Source: Chitinophaga cymbidii
GTDB taxonomy: Bacteria; Bacteroidota; Bacteroidia; Chitinophagales; Chitinophagaceae
NCBI RefSeq assembly: GCF_007992715.1
Contig: NZ_BKAU01000001.1
Location: 62,001 to 126,000, forward strand
Length of the DNA stretch: 64,000 nucleotides
Direction: 5' to 3'
The position numbers and the translations under genes are program-made. Shown one piece after another: positions 37,426 through 47,158 of this stretch. The stretch's first letter is position 1, and each line of letters opens with the position of its first letter. A model generated the notes under the pieces. The model saw only the letters and a list, made by a program, of their open reading frames with translations, had not been told where the DNA came from and did no database searches.

Positions 37426-37899
37426 TCACTTCATCAGCCTGCTGACTTCTTCTTTCAACTCCGCTTCACTGATCCCGCCTTCTACAAACTTCCGGTAACC
37501 TTTGCCGGCATGAATAAAAATAGTGGCGGGAATGCTTCCTTCCCACCGCGGGTCTATGTGCGCCGCATATTTATTGGCGTTGGATTCGTCCAGCCAGTAA
37601 ACGGGTGAATGTATCTTATAACGGCGGGCGAACTGACGGATTTTTTGGGGATAAGCGTCTTCCATGTCAAGACTCAGGAATATGAACTTTACTTTCTGGC
37701 CTTTCAGCAGCCTGGCCTGTTTTTCGAAATGAGGGATCTCCTTGATGCAAGGCCCGCACCAGGTAGCCCAGAGGTTCACCACCAGCGCGGTATCAGGATG
37801 ATGCAGCAGCTTTTCCAGTCCGGATACCGGCACACGGGTAACTTCCTGCGACAATGCAGGAAAACTGAAAAACATCAGAAAGGGCAAAAGTTGCTTCAT
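37426..37899 (-). CDS. Secreted thioredoxin-like protein, TlpA type
   Basis: This 157-residue exported thioredoxin-fold protein has a signal peptide (MKQLLPFLMFFSFPALSQ, about 18 residues) and the motif NLWATWCGPCIKEIPHFEK with redox Cys48 and Cys51. The cis-proline region is present as SIPATIFIHAGKGY. Such TlpA/ResA-like proteins reduce or exchange disulphides in the envelope, for example in cytochrome c maturation. It starts two bases after the TrmH-family gene, so they are co-transcribed, though no shared role is evident. Confidence 0.9.
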   Translation of the reverse strand: MKQLLPFLMFFSFPALSQEVTRVPVSGLEKLLHHPDTALVVNLWATWCGPCIKEIPHFEKQARLLKGQKVKFIFLSLDMEDAYPQKIRQFARRYKIHSPVYWLDESNANKYAAHIDPRWEGSIPATIFIHAGKGYRKFVEGGISEAELKEEVSRLMK

Positions 37900-37901
37900 G
37901 C

Positions 37902-38495
37902 TTACAGGTCTTCTTCTTTAAATCCCCACTCTTCCAGCAACGCGGCGCGCCGCGCTTCCGGGAGATCGGGCTGGTTATAATGACCGGCGGCGTGGCGCTG
38001 GCGCATGGCTTCGTAAATGCTGACGGCGCAGGCCACGGAGATGTTAAGCGAGCGGATAATGCCCACTTGCGGAATGATAAAATTCCCGTCCGCCATCGCG
38101 CGCAGCTCCTCGCTGACGCCGCTGTGCTCATTACCGAAGATGAGCGCTACAGAACCGGTGAAATCAATATCGTAGAGGCTCACGGAATCCGAAGCCAGGT
38201 GTGTTGTATAGATCTTGTCGTATTGCTTGCGCAGCACCGCGATCATTTCCTGCGCATTCGTGTAGGCGTGCACCGTTAGCCATTTGGCGGCGCTGGACGA
38301 GCTTTTGGCGCCCCATTTTTTATGGCGCGGGATCTTCGTGGTCAGCACGTAGATATCCTGTATGCCCACAGCATCACAGGTACGCATCACCGCGGAAATA
38401 TTATGAGGGTCCTCCACATTTTCCAGCACCACGGTAATGCCTGCCTGCCGCTTGTGTAGTACGGATAAGAGCCTTTCTCTACGTTCCGGTGTCAT
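37902..38495 (-). CDS. tRNA/rRNA 2'-O-methyltransferase, TrmH (SpoU) family
   Basis: This 197-residue SPOUT-class enzyme would use S-adenosylmethionine to methylate a ribose, most likely G18 of tRNA. Motif 1 is ENVEDPHNISAVMRTCDAVGI (residues 24-45), motif 2 is VALIFGNEHSGVSEEL (about 125-140) and motif 3 IIPQVGIIRSLNISVACAVSIYEAM forms the knotted cofactor site. There is no long N-terminal RNA-binding extension, which favours TrmH over RlmB. It is the first gene of a pair with the TlpA-like gene and diverges from the AsmA gene. Confidence 0.87.
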   Translation of the reverse strand: MTPERRERLLSVLHKRQAGITVVLENVEDPHNISAVMRTCDAVGIQDIYVLTTKIPRHKKWGAKSSSSAAKWLTVHAYTNAQEMIAVLRKQYDKIYTTHLASDSVSLYDIDFTGSVALIFGNEHSGVSEELRAMADGNFIIPQVGIIRSLNISVACAVSIYEAMRQRHAAGHYNQPDLPEARRAALLEEWGFKEEDL

Positions 38496-38585
38496 AATCT
38501 CTGTTAATTTAACGGTAAAATTAGCAGAAATTAAGTTTAGGAGGCGTGATTTACTATTTTAGCGGGAGTTTTATAAATTGCTCCT

Positions 38586-41285
38586 ATGAACGTAAAAAAG
38601 ATACTGAAAGGTATCGGGATCACCCTGGTGGTGCTCATCGCCCTCCTCATCGCGATCCCCTACCTCTTTAAAGGCCAGATCATTGCAAAGATCAAGACCG
38701 AACTGAACAAAAACCTGAATGCCAAAGTAGACTTCGAGGATGTGGACATCAGCCTTTTCCGCCGTTTCCCGCGGCTGGCCGTTGCGCTGGAAGAGCTGCA
38801 GGTGACCGGTGTGGACCACTTCAACGGGGATACGCTGGTAGCCGTGAAACGGCTCGACCTGGCGATGGACCTCATGAGCGTCATCAAAGGGGAAAAGATC
38901 GATATCTACAACATCGCGGTACAACAGCCACGTATATACGCGATTGTGGATGAAGAAGGCCGCGCCAACTGGGATATCACCAAACCCGATACCGCCGCCA
39001 CGGAAGAAACGCCGGCCGATACCAGCGCCAGCGACTTTTCCTTCAGCCTCCGGCAATACAGCATCGAGAACGCCACCCTCAAGTACAGCGACCGGCAGGG
39101 GCATCTTCACCTTTCCATCGAGCAGCTCGATCATAAAGGGAAAGGGGATTTCTCGCAGGACCAGTTTGTGCTGCAAACGTCCACCACCGCGGGATCATTG
39201 AGCTTCGCCTCCGGCTTCGTTCCCTACCTGCTCAATACAAAAGCGGAGATCATCTCCGATATCAACATCGATAACAAAACCAGCACTTATTCCTTCAAAA
39301 CGGACAAGATCGCCATCAACAACCTGAAGCTGTCCACCGAAGGCTTCGTGCAGTTACTGAATGACAGCAGCTATAAAATGGACATCAAATTCGATGCGCC
39401 GTCTACCGACTTCAAGGACATCCTGTCGCTGGTGCCCACCATCTTCACGCAGGATTTCGCAAAGATCAAAACAAGCGGCTCCGCCGTGCTGAATGGATTT
39501 GTGAAAGGCACCTATTCGCCGCTGCAAATGCCGGCCTATGCGGTGCATCTCGGCGTGAAGAACGGCTTTTTCCAGTACCCCGACCTGCCGAAGCCGGTGA
39601 AGAACATCCAGCTGGCGGTGAACGTTACGAATCCGGACGGCGTGCCGGACCATACGCTGGTAGACGTGCCGCAGGCGCATCTTGAAATGGATGAAAGCCC
39701 GGTAGATTTCCGGCTGATGATCAAAACGCCGGTGTCTGACCTTTACCTGGACGCCGCCGCAAAAGGCAAGCTGGACCTCAGCAAGGTTTCACAGTTCGTA
39801 AAATTCGAGAAAGGCACTTCCCTCACCGGCCTCCTGGATGCGGACCTCAAAGCCCGCGGCTATATGAGCGCCATCGAAAAGCAGCAATACGAAAGCTTTG
39901 ATGCCTCCGGCAAGCTCTCCATCACCGACCTGCTGTACCGCAGCGGCGATTACCCGGACGGTGTGAAAGTTTCCACCCTGCTCATGCAGTTCAACCCGAA
40001 AAACGTGAGCGTGCCGCAGTTCAACGGCCAATACCTCGGCACCAACTTTACGGCGAACGGCGAGCTGAACAACTTCCTCGCTTACACGTTCCGCAACGAA
40101 GCGCTGCAGGGAAAGCTGAATGTGAACGCGGACCAGATCAATCTCGATAAATGGATGGCCACCGGCAGTGAACCGGCTTCCCCCGCTGCCGCGGATACCG
40201 CCGCCAGCGGGCCTTTCATCGTTCCCAACAACCTGGACTTCACCATCAACGCACAGGCAGATAAAGTGCATTACGATAAAGTAGACCTGTCGCAGCTATC
40301 CGGCTCCCTCCTGCTCCGCGATGAAACCGTTACCCTGAAAAACATCAAGGGCAACGCCCTGCAGGGCAGCATGCAGATAGACGGCACCTACTCTACGAAA
40401 GAAGACAAGGAGCATCCCGCCATCAGCCTTACTTACGATGTAAAGGAACTGGACGTGCAGCAAACCTTCAATGCCTTTAATACCGTGCAGAAACTGATGC
40501 CGATCGGCAAATTCCTCAGCGGCAAGCTCAGCTCCAAAATGAGCGTTACCGGCAAGCTGGGCGAAGACATGTCCCCCGTGCTGAACACCCTGTCCGGCGA
40601 AGGGAACCTATTGCTCATCCAGGGCTTCCTGCAGAAATTCCAGCCGCTGGACCAGCTGGCGAACCAGCTCAACGTAAATGCGCTGAAAGATATTTCTGTA
40701 AAAGACATCAAAAACTATTTCGCCTTCACGAACGGCCGCCTCAGCGTGAATCCCTTCCGCGTGAAGCTCAACAATATGAACATGCTGATCGGTGGATCAC
40801 ATGGCTTTGACCAGAGCCTGGACTACACCATCCAGCTGGCCCTGCCGCGCAGCCTGATGGGCAACCAGGGCAACACGCTGGTGAACAACCTCGTTAAACA
40901 GGCGAACGACAAAGGCATCCCTGTTAATGTGGGCGACAGCGTTTACCTGAACGTGCTGATGGGCGGCAACATCGCCAAGCCGTCGCTCAAAACCGATCTG
41001 AAAGAAATGGCCGGAGATGCGCTGAACAATCTTAAAAATCAGGCTACCGCGCTGGTGCAGAACAAGATCGATTCCGCGAAGAACACGATCAAGGATTCGC
41101 TGCAATCCGTGAAGAATGAAGCCGTATCCGCTGTGAAAGACGAGCTGAAAAAGCAGTTGCTTGGCGGAAAAGACAGTACCGGCTCCGGCAAACCGCTGCA
41201 GGACGCCGGTAAGGCCGCTGAAAAAACGCTGAATAATACGTTGAAGGGGCTGCTGAACCGGAAAAAAGATACCACAAAGCAGTAA
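38586..41285 (+). CDS. AsmA-family envelope protein
   Basis: This 899-residue protein belongs to the AsmA family, long beta-groove proteins anchored in the inner membrane that are linked to lipid transport and outer-membrane upkeep. One helix at residues 8-28 (GIGITLVVLIALLIAIPYLF) anchors it, with the start of the AsmA domain at VDFEDVDISLFRRFPRLAVALEELQV. The C-terminal AsmA_2-like part lies around GKFLSGKLSSKMSVTGKLGEDMSPVLNTLSGEGNLLLIQG. The last 100 residues are amphipathic and charged (KNTIKDSLQSVKNEAVSAVKDELKKQ) and may form a coiled coil. It is a single-gene unit followed by a terminator. Confidence 0.88.
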   Translation: MNVKKILKGIGITLVVLIALLIAIPYLFKGQIIAKIKTELNKNLNAKVDFEDVDISLFRRFPRLAVALEELQVTGVDHFNGDTLVAVKRLDLAMDLMSVIKGEKIDIYNIAVQQPRIYAIVDEEGRANWDITKPDTAATEETPADTSASDFSFSLRQYSIENATLKYSDRQGHLHLSIEQLDHKGKGDFSQDQFVLQTSTTAGSLSFASGFVPYLLNTKAEIISDINIDNKTSTYSFKTDKIAINNLKLSTEGFVQLLNDSSYKMDIKFDAPSTDFKDILSLVPTIFTQDFAKIKTSGSAVLNGFVKGTYSPLQMPAYAVHLGVKNGFFQYPDLPKPVKNIQLAVNVTNPDGVPDHTLVDVPQAHLEMDESPVDFRLMIKTPVSDLYLDAAAKGKLDLSKVSQFVKFEKGTSLTGLLDADLKARGYMSAIEKQQYESFDASGKLSITDLLYRSGDYPDGVKVSTLLMQFNPKNVSVPQFNGQYLGTNFTANGELNNFLAYTFRNEALQGKLNVNADQINLDKWMATGSEPASPAAADTAASGPFIVPNNLDFTINAQADKVHYDKVDLSQLSGSLLLRDETVTLKNIKGNALQGSMQIDGTYSTKEDKEHPAISLTYDVKELDVQQTFNAFNTVQKLMPIGKFLSGKLSSKMSVTGKLGEDMSPVLNTLSGEGNLLLIQGFLQKFQPLDQLANQLNVNALKDISVKDIKNYFAFTNGRLSVNPFRVKLNNMNMLIGGSHGFDQSLDYTIQLALPRSLMGNQGNTLVNNLVKQANDKGIPVNVGDSVYLNVLMGGNIAKPSLKTDLKEMAGDALNNLKNQATALVQNKIDSAKNTIKDSLQSVKNEAVSAVKDELKKQLLGGKDSTGSGKPLQDAGKAAEKTLNNTLKGLLNRKKDTTKQ

Positions 41286-41317
41286 CGGGACGCAACAAAA
41301 CATTTCCCTTGATTGTA

Positions 41318-41357
41318 ATAATAAAAGCGTGGCATTTATCTGTCACGCTTTTATTAT
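41318..41357. terminator. Terminator hairpin reaching into the SdpI start codon
   Basis: A 14-base perfect stem (ATAATAAAAGCGTG with CACGCTTTTATTAT) lies 33 bases after the AsmA gene. The right arm ends in the first two bases of the ATG at 41356, so the same hairpin could also hide the SdpI start in any read-through mRNA. Confidence 0.8.
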
Positions 41358-41742
41358 GATGACGAACATCCTGCATAGCCCCTTTTGCAATGCCAGCCTG
41401 CTGGCAGGATTGTTATTCCTGTTTATGGGATTCATGATCCGGAAATTCCCGCCACGCAGTATGAAAACATGGTACGGGTACCGTACCTTCTCCTCCACCA
41501 TCAATCAACAGACCTGGGATGAAGGCAATCAATACGCCGCTTATGTGTCGCGCATCATGGCTTATTTCCTGGTACCGTTCGGGCTGATCTGCGGGTTTGT
41601 GTTCAGCACCCAGTCCGATGTGTTCATGTATGTGACTATTAGTCCCGTTATCTTCTGCGCATTGCTGCTGACGGGGCTTACTGAATGGCATTTGTTGCAG
41701 GTGTTCGATGAAGATGGGGAGCGGAGGAAGGGATCAGTCTGA
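41356..41742 (+). CDS. SdpI-family membrane protein
   Basis: This 128-residue protein matches the SdpI family of small membrane proteins; the namesake gives immunity to a killing factor in Bacillus, but most Bacteroidota members are of unknown role. The family core KTWYGYRTFSSTINQQTWDEGNQYAAYVSRIM follows the first helix (ASLLAGLLFLFMGFMI); two more helices are near YFLVPFGLICGFVF and YVTISPVIFCALLL. ATG at 41356 is preferred, ATG at 41359 is possible, and GTG at 41329 would lie within the terminator stem. The start is covered by that hairpin. Confidence 0.85.
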   Translation: MMTNILHSPFCNASLLAGLLFLFMGFMIRKFPPRSMKTWYGYRTFSSTINQQTWDEGNQYAAYVSRIMAYFLVPFGLICGFVFSTQSDVFMYVTISPVIFCALLLTGLTEWHLLQVFDEDGERRKGSV

Positions 41743-41847
41743 TATGCGTACGTACACATAGGAAGTGCTGGTGCCGGTGGCTTCGCTTTGGCGCCGTATG
41801 TAGTTTGAACCTGGCACTTCAATATCTGTTTAACGCAGCGATCATCT

Positions 41848-42780
41848 TTACTTCCGCCGGATGACCAGCACAGCGGGCACCGCACGCTGGCCGTTGGCAT
41901 CGGAAGGTTTGATCGTATTCATGTGGTTGACGTAGAGGGCGGAAGAGCCGCCGCCGTCGAGGTTCAAGGCTTCTTCGCAATGCAAGTCTGTAAATATTTT
42001 CGCCATCTGCTCCAGCGTAACGCCTTCCGCTACACCTTTATTCCGCCCTTCGATCGCCAGCAGGATCAGCTTGCCATCAGCGGTATACCCCACTGCGGAG
42101 CGCGGATGACTGGCGGCAACGCCGTTCATGCGTTCTTCCTTTACTGTCACAAAAGGTTTGCCGTCCTGCACCAGTACCGGTCCGCCGCCTGCTGCTTCTT
42201 TCATTTTCCAGCGGTGCGCGCCGCGGGGGTAGCGTTTGTTTGGCTGTCGGTAGGTGGTGTCAGTTCCCTGGATGTCCGGCGTGGCGGGGGCGTCGTAGGC
42301 ATAGGCTTTTTTCTTTCTACCCACGTTGTAGACCCATGCGATATCCGGTCTTCCTTTTTTATCGATGCCGAAAGCGCCGCGGGTGGTGTATATAGTTTTG
42401 TTGCGGACGTTGTGTGATGGCGGGTTTACGGCCAGCACTTTTCCGTTATGCATGACGATGTTCAGGTTGCTGTTGTCTTTAAAGGAAAAGAAGGTGGTGT
42501 TGATGACGGACAGCACAGATGGCCCGATCATGCTGTCATATTGCGCAGCGGTGTACCGTTTGCCGTTGCCAATGTGCATTTCGAATGTCAGCTGCGGGTC
42601 CTGCAGGTCCGCTTCGAGGTAGAAGGCACGGAAGGGTTTGCCGTCGAGGGAATCCGTGGTTTCGTAAACGCGGATGGAGGGCGGAAGGCCGCTGTTGTGT
42701 TTTTCGGAAGGGTGCCAGGTGAGCTGGGCGTGGGCGAAGGCTGGTGTGATAGACAACAGCAGCAAAAAGATTTTTATCAT
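41848..42780 (-). CDS. Secreted phosphodiester glycosidase family protein (NAGPA/DUF2233)
   Basis: This 310-residue secreted protein carries a NAGPA-type phosphodiester glycosidase domain, named after the enzyme that uncovers mannose-6-phosphate. Bacterial members are thought to act on sugar-phosphodiester links in wall or exopolymers. I use ATG 42780, which opens a signal peptide (MIKIFLLLLSITPAFAHAQ); a longer reading to 42891 would bury it. The family core includes INTTFFSFKDNSNLNIVMHNGKVLAVNPP, RSAVGYTADGKLILLAIEGRNKGVAEGVTLEQMAKIFTDL and the closing ALNLDGGGSSALYVN. Flanking genes give no clear link. Confidence 0.88.
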   Translation of the reverse strand: MIKIFLLLLSITPAFAHAQLTWHPSEKHNSGLPPSIRVYETTDSLDGKPFRAFYLEADLQDPQLTFEMHIGNGKRYTAAQYDSMIGPSVLSVINTTFFSFKDNSNLNIVMHNGKVLAVNPPSHNVRNKTIYTTRGAFGIDKKGRPDIAWVYNVGRKKKAYAYDAPATPDIQGTDTTYRQPNKRYPRGAHRWKMKEAAGGGPVLVQDGKPFVTVKEERMNGVAASHPRSAVGYTADGKLILLAIEGRNKGVAEGVTLEQMAKIFTDLHCEEALNLDGGGSSALYVNHMNTIKPSDANGQRAVPAVLVIRRK

Positions 42781-42915
42781 ATGAATAAATAAAGAGTGTT
42801 GGGTGTAGGGCATAAAATTACATTTCCCATCTGACATTGTCAGCATTCTTCTTCCCTTTGCGACCACCTTCAATAAGAAAAAGCGCTGCACAAAGCCGAA
42901 ACAATTCAGGCATGC

Positions 42916-43134
42916 TCAATCAGATAAAACCTCCCAATCTTTCCTGTCAATACCATATTGAATCCATACAGCATCAAAAGCATTCTCTAACGATGCATGC
43001 CAGGTGTCAAATGCCATATTCTCGTTCCGATAGTAATAGACAAAATATCCCTTTGTATCACCCTCATCAGATTCAATAACGACCCATTCTACTTCATCTC
43101 CTATATCGTTGGAAACAAATGCCCTTAAATTCAT
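42916..43134 (-). CDS. Small acidic protein, possible orphan immunity protein
   Basis: I do not recognise this 72-residue acidic, cytoplasmic protein. It has no signal or membrane helix, many aromatic and acidic residues (DEVEWVVIESDEGDTKGYFVYYYRNENMAFDTWHASLENAFDAVWIQYGIDRKDW) and a tail of the form seen in small immunity-like proteins beside polymorphic toxins. It is AT-rich like the island to its right and lies 113 bases after the end of an RHS gene on the same strand. Without a toxin tip next to it, it would be an orphan. Confidence 0.6.
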   Translation of the reverse strand: MNLRAFVSNDIGDEVEWVVIESDEGDTKGYFVYYYRNENMAFDTWHASLENAFDAVWIQYGIDRKDWEVLSD

Positions 43135-43247
43135 ATATCTTTTATCTTAATGCAAATCAGGCTAGGATACCAGCGTTATCCTCCGGACATCCCTTCACAA
43201 TTACCTGCCGCTCAGTATCCGAATAAGGGTGTGTATAATAATAACGG

Positions 43248-46200
43248 TTATTGAGTAATTGGTTTTTGATATTGATAATCATACACCTTTAAAACCTTTC
43301 CATTCCGATCTTTAACCAGCTTGAGGCGCCCTATGTTATCATATTCATAGTAAACAATCTGGCCCTTGGCATCTGTTTCGCTGGTTGCACCTACTATTGG
43401 CCTATAGGTATAAGTGTTTATCAGCGCACCATTAGTCCTGGGGTCTGTACGTAACGCGTTCAAAACAGAACGGAGCGTCTGATCGCTGCCCGTGGCATTA
43501 TCAATTTGAGACTGCGACACAACACTACTTATTGTTGCATAGTCACTGCCTACGATTTTTGCCACAGGATATCTGCCTTTATAGGCCCACAGATAATTAA
43601 TTGTCACATCATTCTCTCTTGACAAGCTTAGTATATTTCCCTTTGTATCATATTGATTGAACTTCAATTCTGTCACCAATGGATCAGATGCCCGTTTCTG
43701 AGTTTGTATTGATGAAGGCATATATAGCTCGTTAAAAGGCTGAAAATAATTCGTTCTAACCAGATTAACCTGATTAGAGTTTATTTTACTCACGACCTCT
43801 ATTTCAGGCGAAATAATGTGGTTATTGATCATTCCCTGGTAGATACCGTTTGGATCCCTTCCGGTAGCAACCATTTTAGATGGTCTCGCAATAGTTTTTA
43901 AAAGTGTTTCCTCTTTGCTACTCAATGTCTCCTCCTCTTCTATCAATCTATCGCCACTGTTATATCTATAAATGCTCTTGTTTAAAATAGTATTGTATCC
44001 ACCAGGGTACCTCGAATAACCAATTTCAACCAGAGAATCTAATTTTTTCCAATGACTAAACGTGATATTGCTGGTTACTATATAATTGGCAATATTTGTT
44101 CTGGGATCGGAAGAATATACATGGATAGGATGCAATAAATAAGCAGCGTAATTGTAGTATGAATTGGATAAGCCTGAATAGCTCCATTTCCTTTCGAGGT
44201 CAACAATGTAGTTATCATCTAGTTTCGTCCCATAGTACCGCTCCAGCTCCAGACCATGATCCCAGGCTGAATTTTCCAGCTCGGGCATCAAAACATCCAT
44301 CTGCGGGTATAAATCAACTAATTCTCTGTAAGAATGGCTATTAAACGCCAGATTAAACTCACCGGCAATAAAGGACGTTCTGCTAGTATCTAAATACTCC
44401 GTGACATTCTTGTACGCATACGGCAATCCTCCGTATATATTTATATTGTAATTGCTGTTTGACAGTAACCGAAATATTGAGTATGGAACAAATCCTGTAA
44501 GATCACTGTATCCAGGAGGCAAACTGGGCCAAACATCAGGAATCGTATATTCGGCTTCACTATAACTCAATACAGAATAATTTTTCATTGGTACAGATAC
44601 AAGGGAACTGGAATCTGTATATTTTAAGGTATCGCCTTTTTTCTCAAAAACATTATAATTGTACAACTTTACTACATCCGGGGAACTATCAGAGCTGGAG
44701 ATCACCTTCTGTACCCTATGTCCCGCATATGCAGAATCAACAGCATCATAAGTAGTATCCTCTATATAATAAAGAGTAGCCCGAACGTTGGTATGTTTGC
44801 CCTGAAGCGATAGGTAGAGATTGTATTCCTCATCAGGAGTAAAGTGCAGCTTTACAGTATTTCCTGGATAAAGGTGATTATACTTTGTGGAAAAGTATGT
44901 TTGACCAAGTCTTAATTCAATTTCATTTCCGCCGTGGGGGAAATCCATTTGTCCTTCTGAATTCCAAAGCTGAACTTTAGCATAGTATTCACCCTCATCA
45001 TCTCCGGGAAGGTCCCCTCCATCATAAAAACATTCAAGTAATAGTTCAACATCTCCTTCTTTCGGGAGCCACATCGTGAAGAACCATCCATCGTATGTTT
45101 CTGAATCCTCCGTGCCAAACCAATCCATATAAGAAGCATGATGTATATTCTCTACAATTGTCCTGTATTGATTTTGTTCATATATTATTGAATCTTTACC
45201 GTCCGTCGGATATATAATCCGGTTCAAAAGGCCGGTCTTACCGCTAGATGAAGGCCGACGGTCGCCAAAAGAAACAGACGATACAGGTAGTATTGAACTT
45301 AGCCCTTCTGCTGCTTGTACAGGAACCATTGTACCATTGGGCTTGGCATTATAACATCCCATGTAGTCCTGCGAAAATGAAAAACGGTGTGGCAAGGAAG
45401 AGGGAGATATGTAGTCAAACCGATACACTTGCTCAATATTTCCCTGTCCGTCGCGTATACTAAGATCCTCCAAAAAATATCTTGTTTTCAATGCATTCAG
45501 CTCCCAGGGATCATTATCACCTAAATGGAAAGACAGCTCCTGTTCAAAGGTACTCGTTGCCACAACCTCATCATACGAAAATTCCAACTCCTTCAAAACG
45601 CCCATACTGTTTGTAAGGGTTATTTTACTTAGCAGTTTCTCTCCATAAATATCATTGCGGCTTATATATTCGAAGCCTATGCTAAAGTTATCACCTACAA
45701 TACTGTTTAATATCCGGGTTTTTGTACTCTTTCGACGCAGGCAAGCTAACTTCTCTGCAGCAGGGCTTAAGCCCGTAAAGTGATACCAATCAGTATATGA
45801 AAAATAGTTGAATAAAAAAGATTCAGTATAATCATATATGTATTTATACTCAGCATAGTCATAATTGAATGTAATTGTGTATCCTGTTTGCGAAACAATC
45901 TTATCGATAAACCATGCGGTTACTATTCCTCCATATCTATATGGGTTATCGATATCGCACGCGTTTTCACTATCAAACTTCGTTTCTTCTGTCTGTACAT
46001 TGAAATAGTATTTAACACCATTGTTATCAGTCAGGATAAAAAGGTAGCTCGGGGATGTTTGTACTATATCTATCTTGAAACTCTTGTCATCACTCAAAAG
46101 AATGGCCGTGTCGTTTTTAATAATAAATTGACCTGAAACGCCGAATATAGAATAATTAAAAAGGTCATACTGACCATCAAATGTTGTTCCGGAAACTTCC

Positions 46201-46643
46201 AACTGACGTACTTTATCGTAAGTTGCCTGTGTAAAGTCCTGTGCCCCCGGGTCCCCGAATTCATATCTCGTATCACCAATACGTGATGTGGCGCGTTCAT
46301 CCGGCACCCCTCTGACTGTTCTGGAAATTATTGGCGTAGTGTTTTCAGACCAGGCAATACCCACTCTGCTGCCCCAATCGTTCACCTTAATACCGGTTGA
46401 AAAGTAATGTATTGAGGGGCTGTATTCAATATCACCTTCCTTTACCTCAAAAAGGCTAATGGTCTTACTAAGACCACCAGTACTTTTTTCTACATCCATG
46501 CCTCCAAAAGCTCCCAAAGAAGCAACCATTGGAGATGGTGTCAAATTTTTCTCAACGCTTCTGGCATAATCCTGGGCAGACACCATGTTAACAATTAAAA
46601 AACAAATCAACCCAATTCCGCAAAATAATTTAATTTCTTTCAT
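43248..46643 (-). CDS. Secreted RHS/YD-repeat protein without a variable tip
   Basis: This 1131-residue exported protein has a signal peptide (MKEIKLFCGIGLICFLIVNMVSAQ) and then DYARSVEKNLTPSPMVASLGAFGGMDVEKSTGG, an opening typical of large Bacteroidota proteins that partner an RHS toxin. The long middle is beta-rich. Only the last 80 residues show YD-repeat style text, IVYYEYDNIGRLKLVKDRNGKVLKVYDYQYQ. There is no DPxxGRW-type core motif and no tip. Such proteins usually stand upstream of a full-length RHS gene; here it lies at the downstream end of the tip array. Base composition is AT-rich. Confidence 0.78.
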   Translation of the reverse strand: MKEIKLFCGIGLICFLIVNMVSAQDYARSVEKNLTPSPMVASLGAFGGMDVEKSTGGLSKTISLFEVKEGDIEYSPSIHYFSTGIKVNDWGSRVGIAWSENTTPIISRTVRGVPDERATSRIGDTRYEFGDPGAQDFTQATYDKVRQLEVSGTTFDGQYDLFNYSIFGVSGQFIIKNDTAILLSDDKSFKIDIVQTSPSYLFILTDNNGVKYYFNVQTEETKFDSENACDIDNPYRYGGIVTAWFIDKIVSQTGYTITFNYDYAEYKYIYDYTESFLFNYFSYTDWYHFTGLSPAAEKLACLRRKSTKTRILNSIVGDNFSIGFEYISRNDIYGEKLLSKITLTNSMGVLKELEFSYDEVVATSTFEQELSFHLGDNDPWELNALKTRYFLEDLSIRDGQGNIEQVYRFDYISPSSLPHRFSFSQDYMGCYNAKPNGTMVPVQAAEGLSSILPVSSVSFGDRRPSSSGKTGLLNRIIYPTDGKDSIIYEQNQYRTIVENIHHASYMDWFGTEDSETYDGWFFTMWLPKEGDVELLLECFYDGGDLPGDDEGEYYAKVQLWNSEGQMDFPHGGNEIELRLGQTYFSTKYNHLYPGNTVKLHFTPDEEYNLYLSLQGKHTNVRATLYYIEDTTYDAVDSAYAGHRVQKVISSSDSSPDVVKLYNYNVFEKKGDTLKYTDSSSLVSVPMKNYSVLSYSEAEYTIPDVWPSLPPGYSDLTGFVPYSIFRLLSNSNYNINIYGGLPYAYKNVTEYLDTSRTSFIAGEFNLAFNSHSYRELVDLYPQMDVLMPELENSAWDHGLELERYYGTKLDDNYIVDLERKWSYSGLSNSYYNYAAYLLHPIHVYSSDPRTNIANYIVTSNITFSHWKKLDSLVEIGYSRYPGGYNTILNKSIYRYNSGDRLIEEEETLSSKEETLLKTIARPSKMVATGRDPNGIYQGMINNHIISPEIEVVSKINSNQVNLVRTNYFQPFNELYMPSSIQTQKRASDPLVTELKFNQYDTKGNILSLSRENDVTINYLWAYKGRYPVAKIVGSDYATISSVVSQSQIDNATGSDQTLRSVLNALRTDPRTNGALINTYTYRPIVGATSETDAKGQIVYYEYDNIGRLKLVKDRNGKVLKVYDYQYQKPITQ

Positions 46644-46753
46644 AAGTATACCGGGCTTTTTGAACAGCTATTTAGTACCTTCAGGGGGCTTAATCCTTCC
46701 AACATCTATAACTCATTCCTGAGGTGAATGAAACGTACATAACTTGGCTATTG

Positions 46754-47140
46754 CTACTTTTGGGAACCAAGATATATGGCTAACCAAAAGAAACCAATTA
46801 TACTTATAGTTCCATATGCGAAAAAAAAAGCGCTCTTTTGTTTCCTTGACGATTCTGTATTCTTTAACCATTTGTTCTCTATTACACTAACAGAATGTTT
46901 CTCTCGATATATGTACCTTATATAGGTATAGACCTGAAATATTATGAATAAAACGATTGCTATAAGTTTATTAATTTTTTCTTTAGGATCAACTATCGAT
47001 TGAATCAGCATGATTATAGTCAACACATTCATTGCTTGCAATCCCCCTATTATTGCAGAAGCAGTTGATTCAGCACTTTTTACATTATAGCGTGCATAAA
47101 ATTTATAGAGAAGATAATATAAAAAATCAAAAAATAACAT
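46754..47140 (-). CDS. Small membrane protein, probable immunity to orphan tip 2
   Basis: I know no family for this 128-residue protein. About three hydrophobic stretches are visible, ASAIIGGLQAMNVLTIIMLI, LIAIVLFIIFQVYTYI and the C-terminal FAYGTISIIGFFWLAIYL, with basic loops. It starts 18 bases after the orphan RHS tip at 47159-48091 and is strongly AT-rich. A membrane immunity protein would suit a membrane-acting tip. This is inference from position and topology. Confidence 0.65.
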   Translation of the reverse strand: MLFFDFLYYLLYKFYARYNVKSAESTASAIIGGLQAMNVLTIIMLIQSIVDPKEKINKLIAIVLFIIFQVYTYIRYIYREKHSVSVIENKWLKNTESSRKQKSAFFFAYGTISIIGFFWLAIYLGSQK

Positions 47141-47158
47141 TAGTTACAATTTATATAG

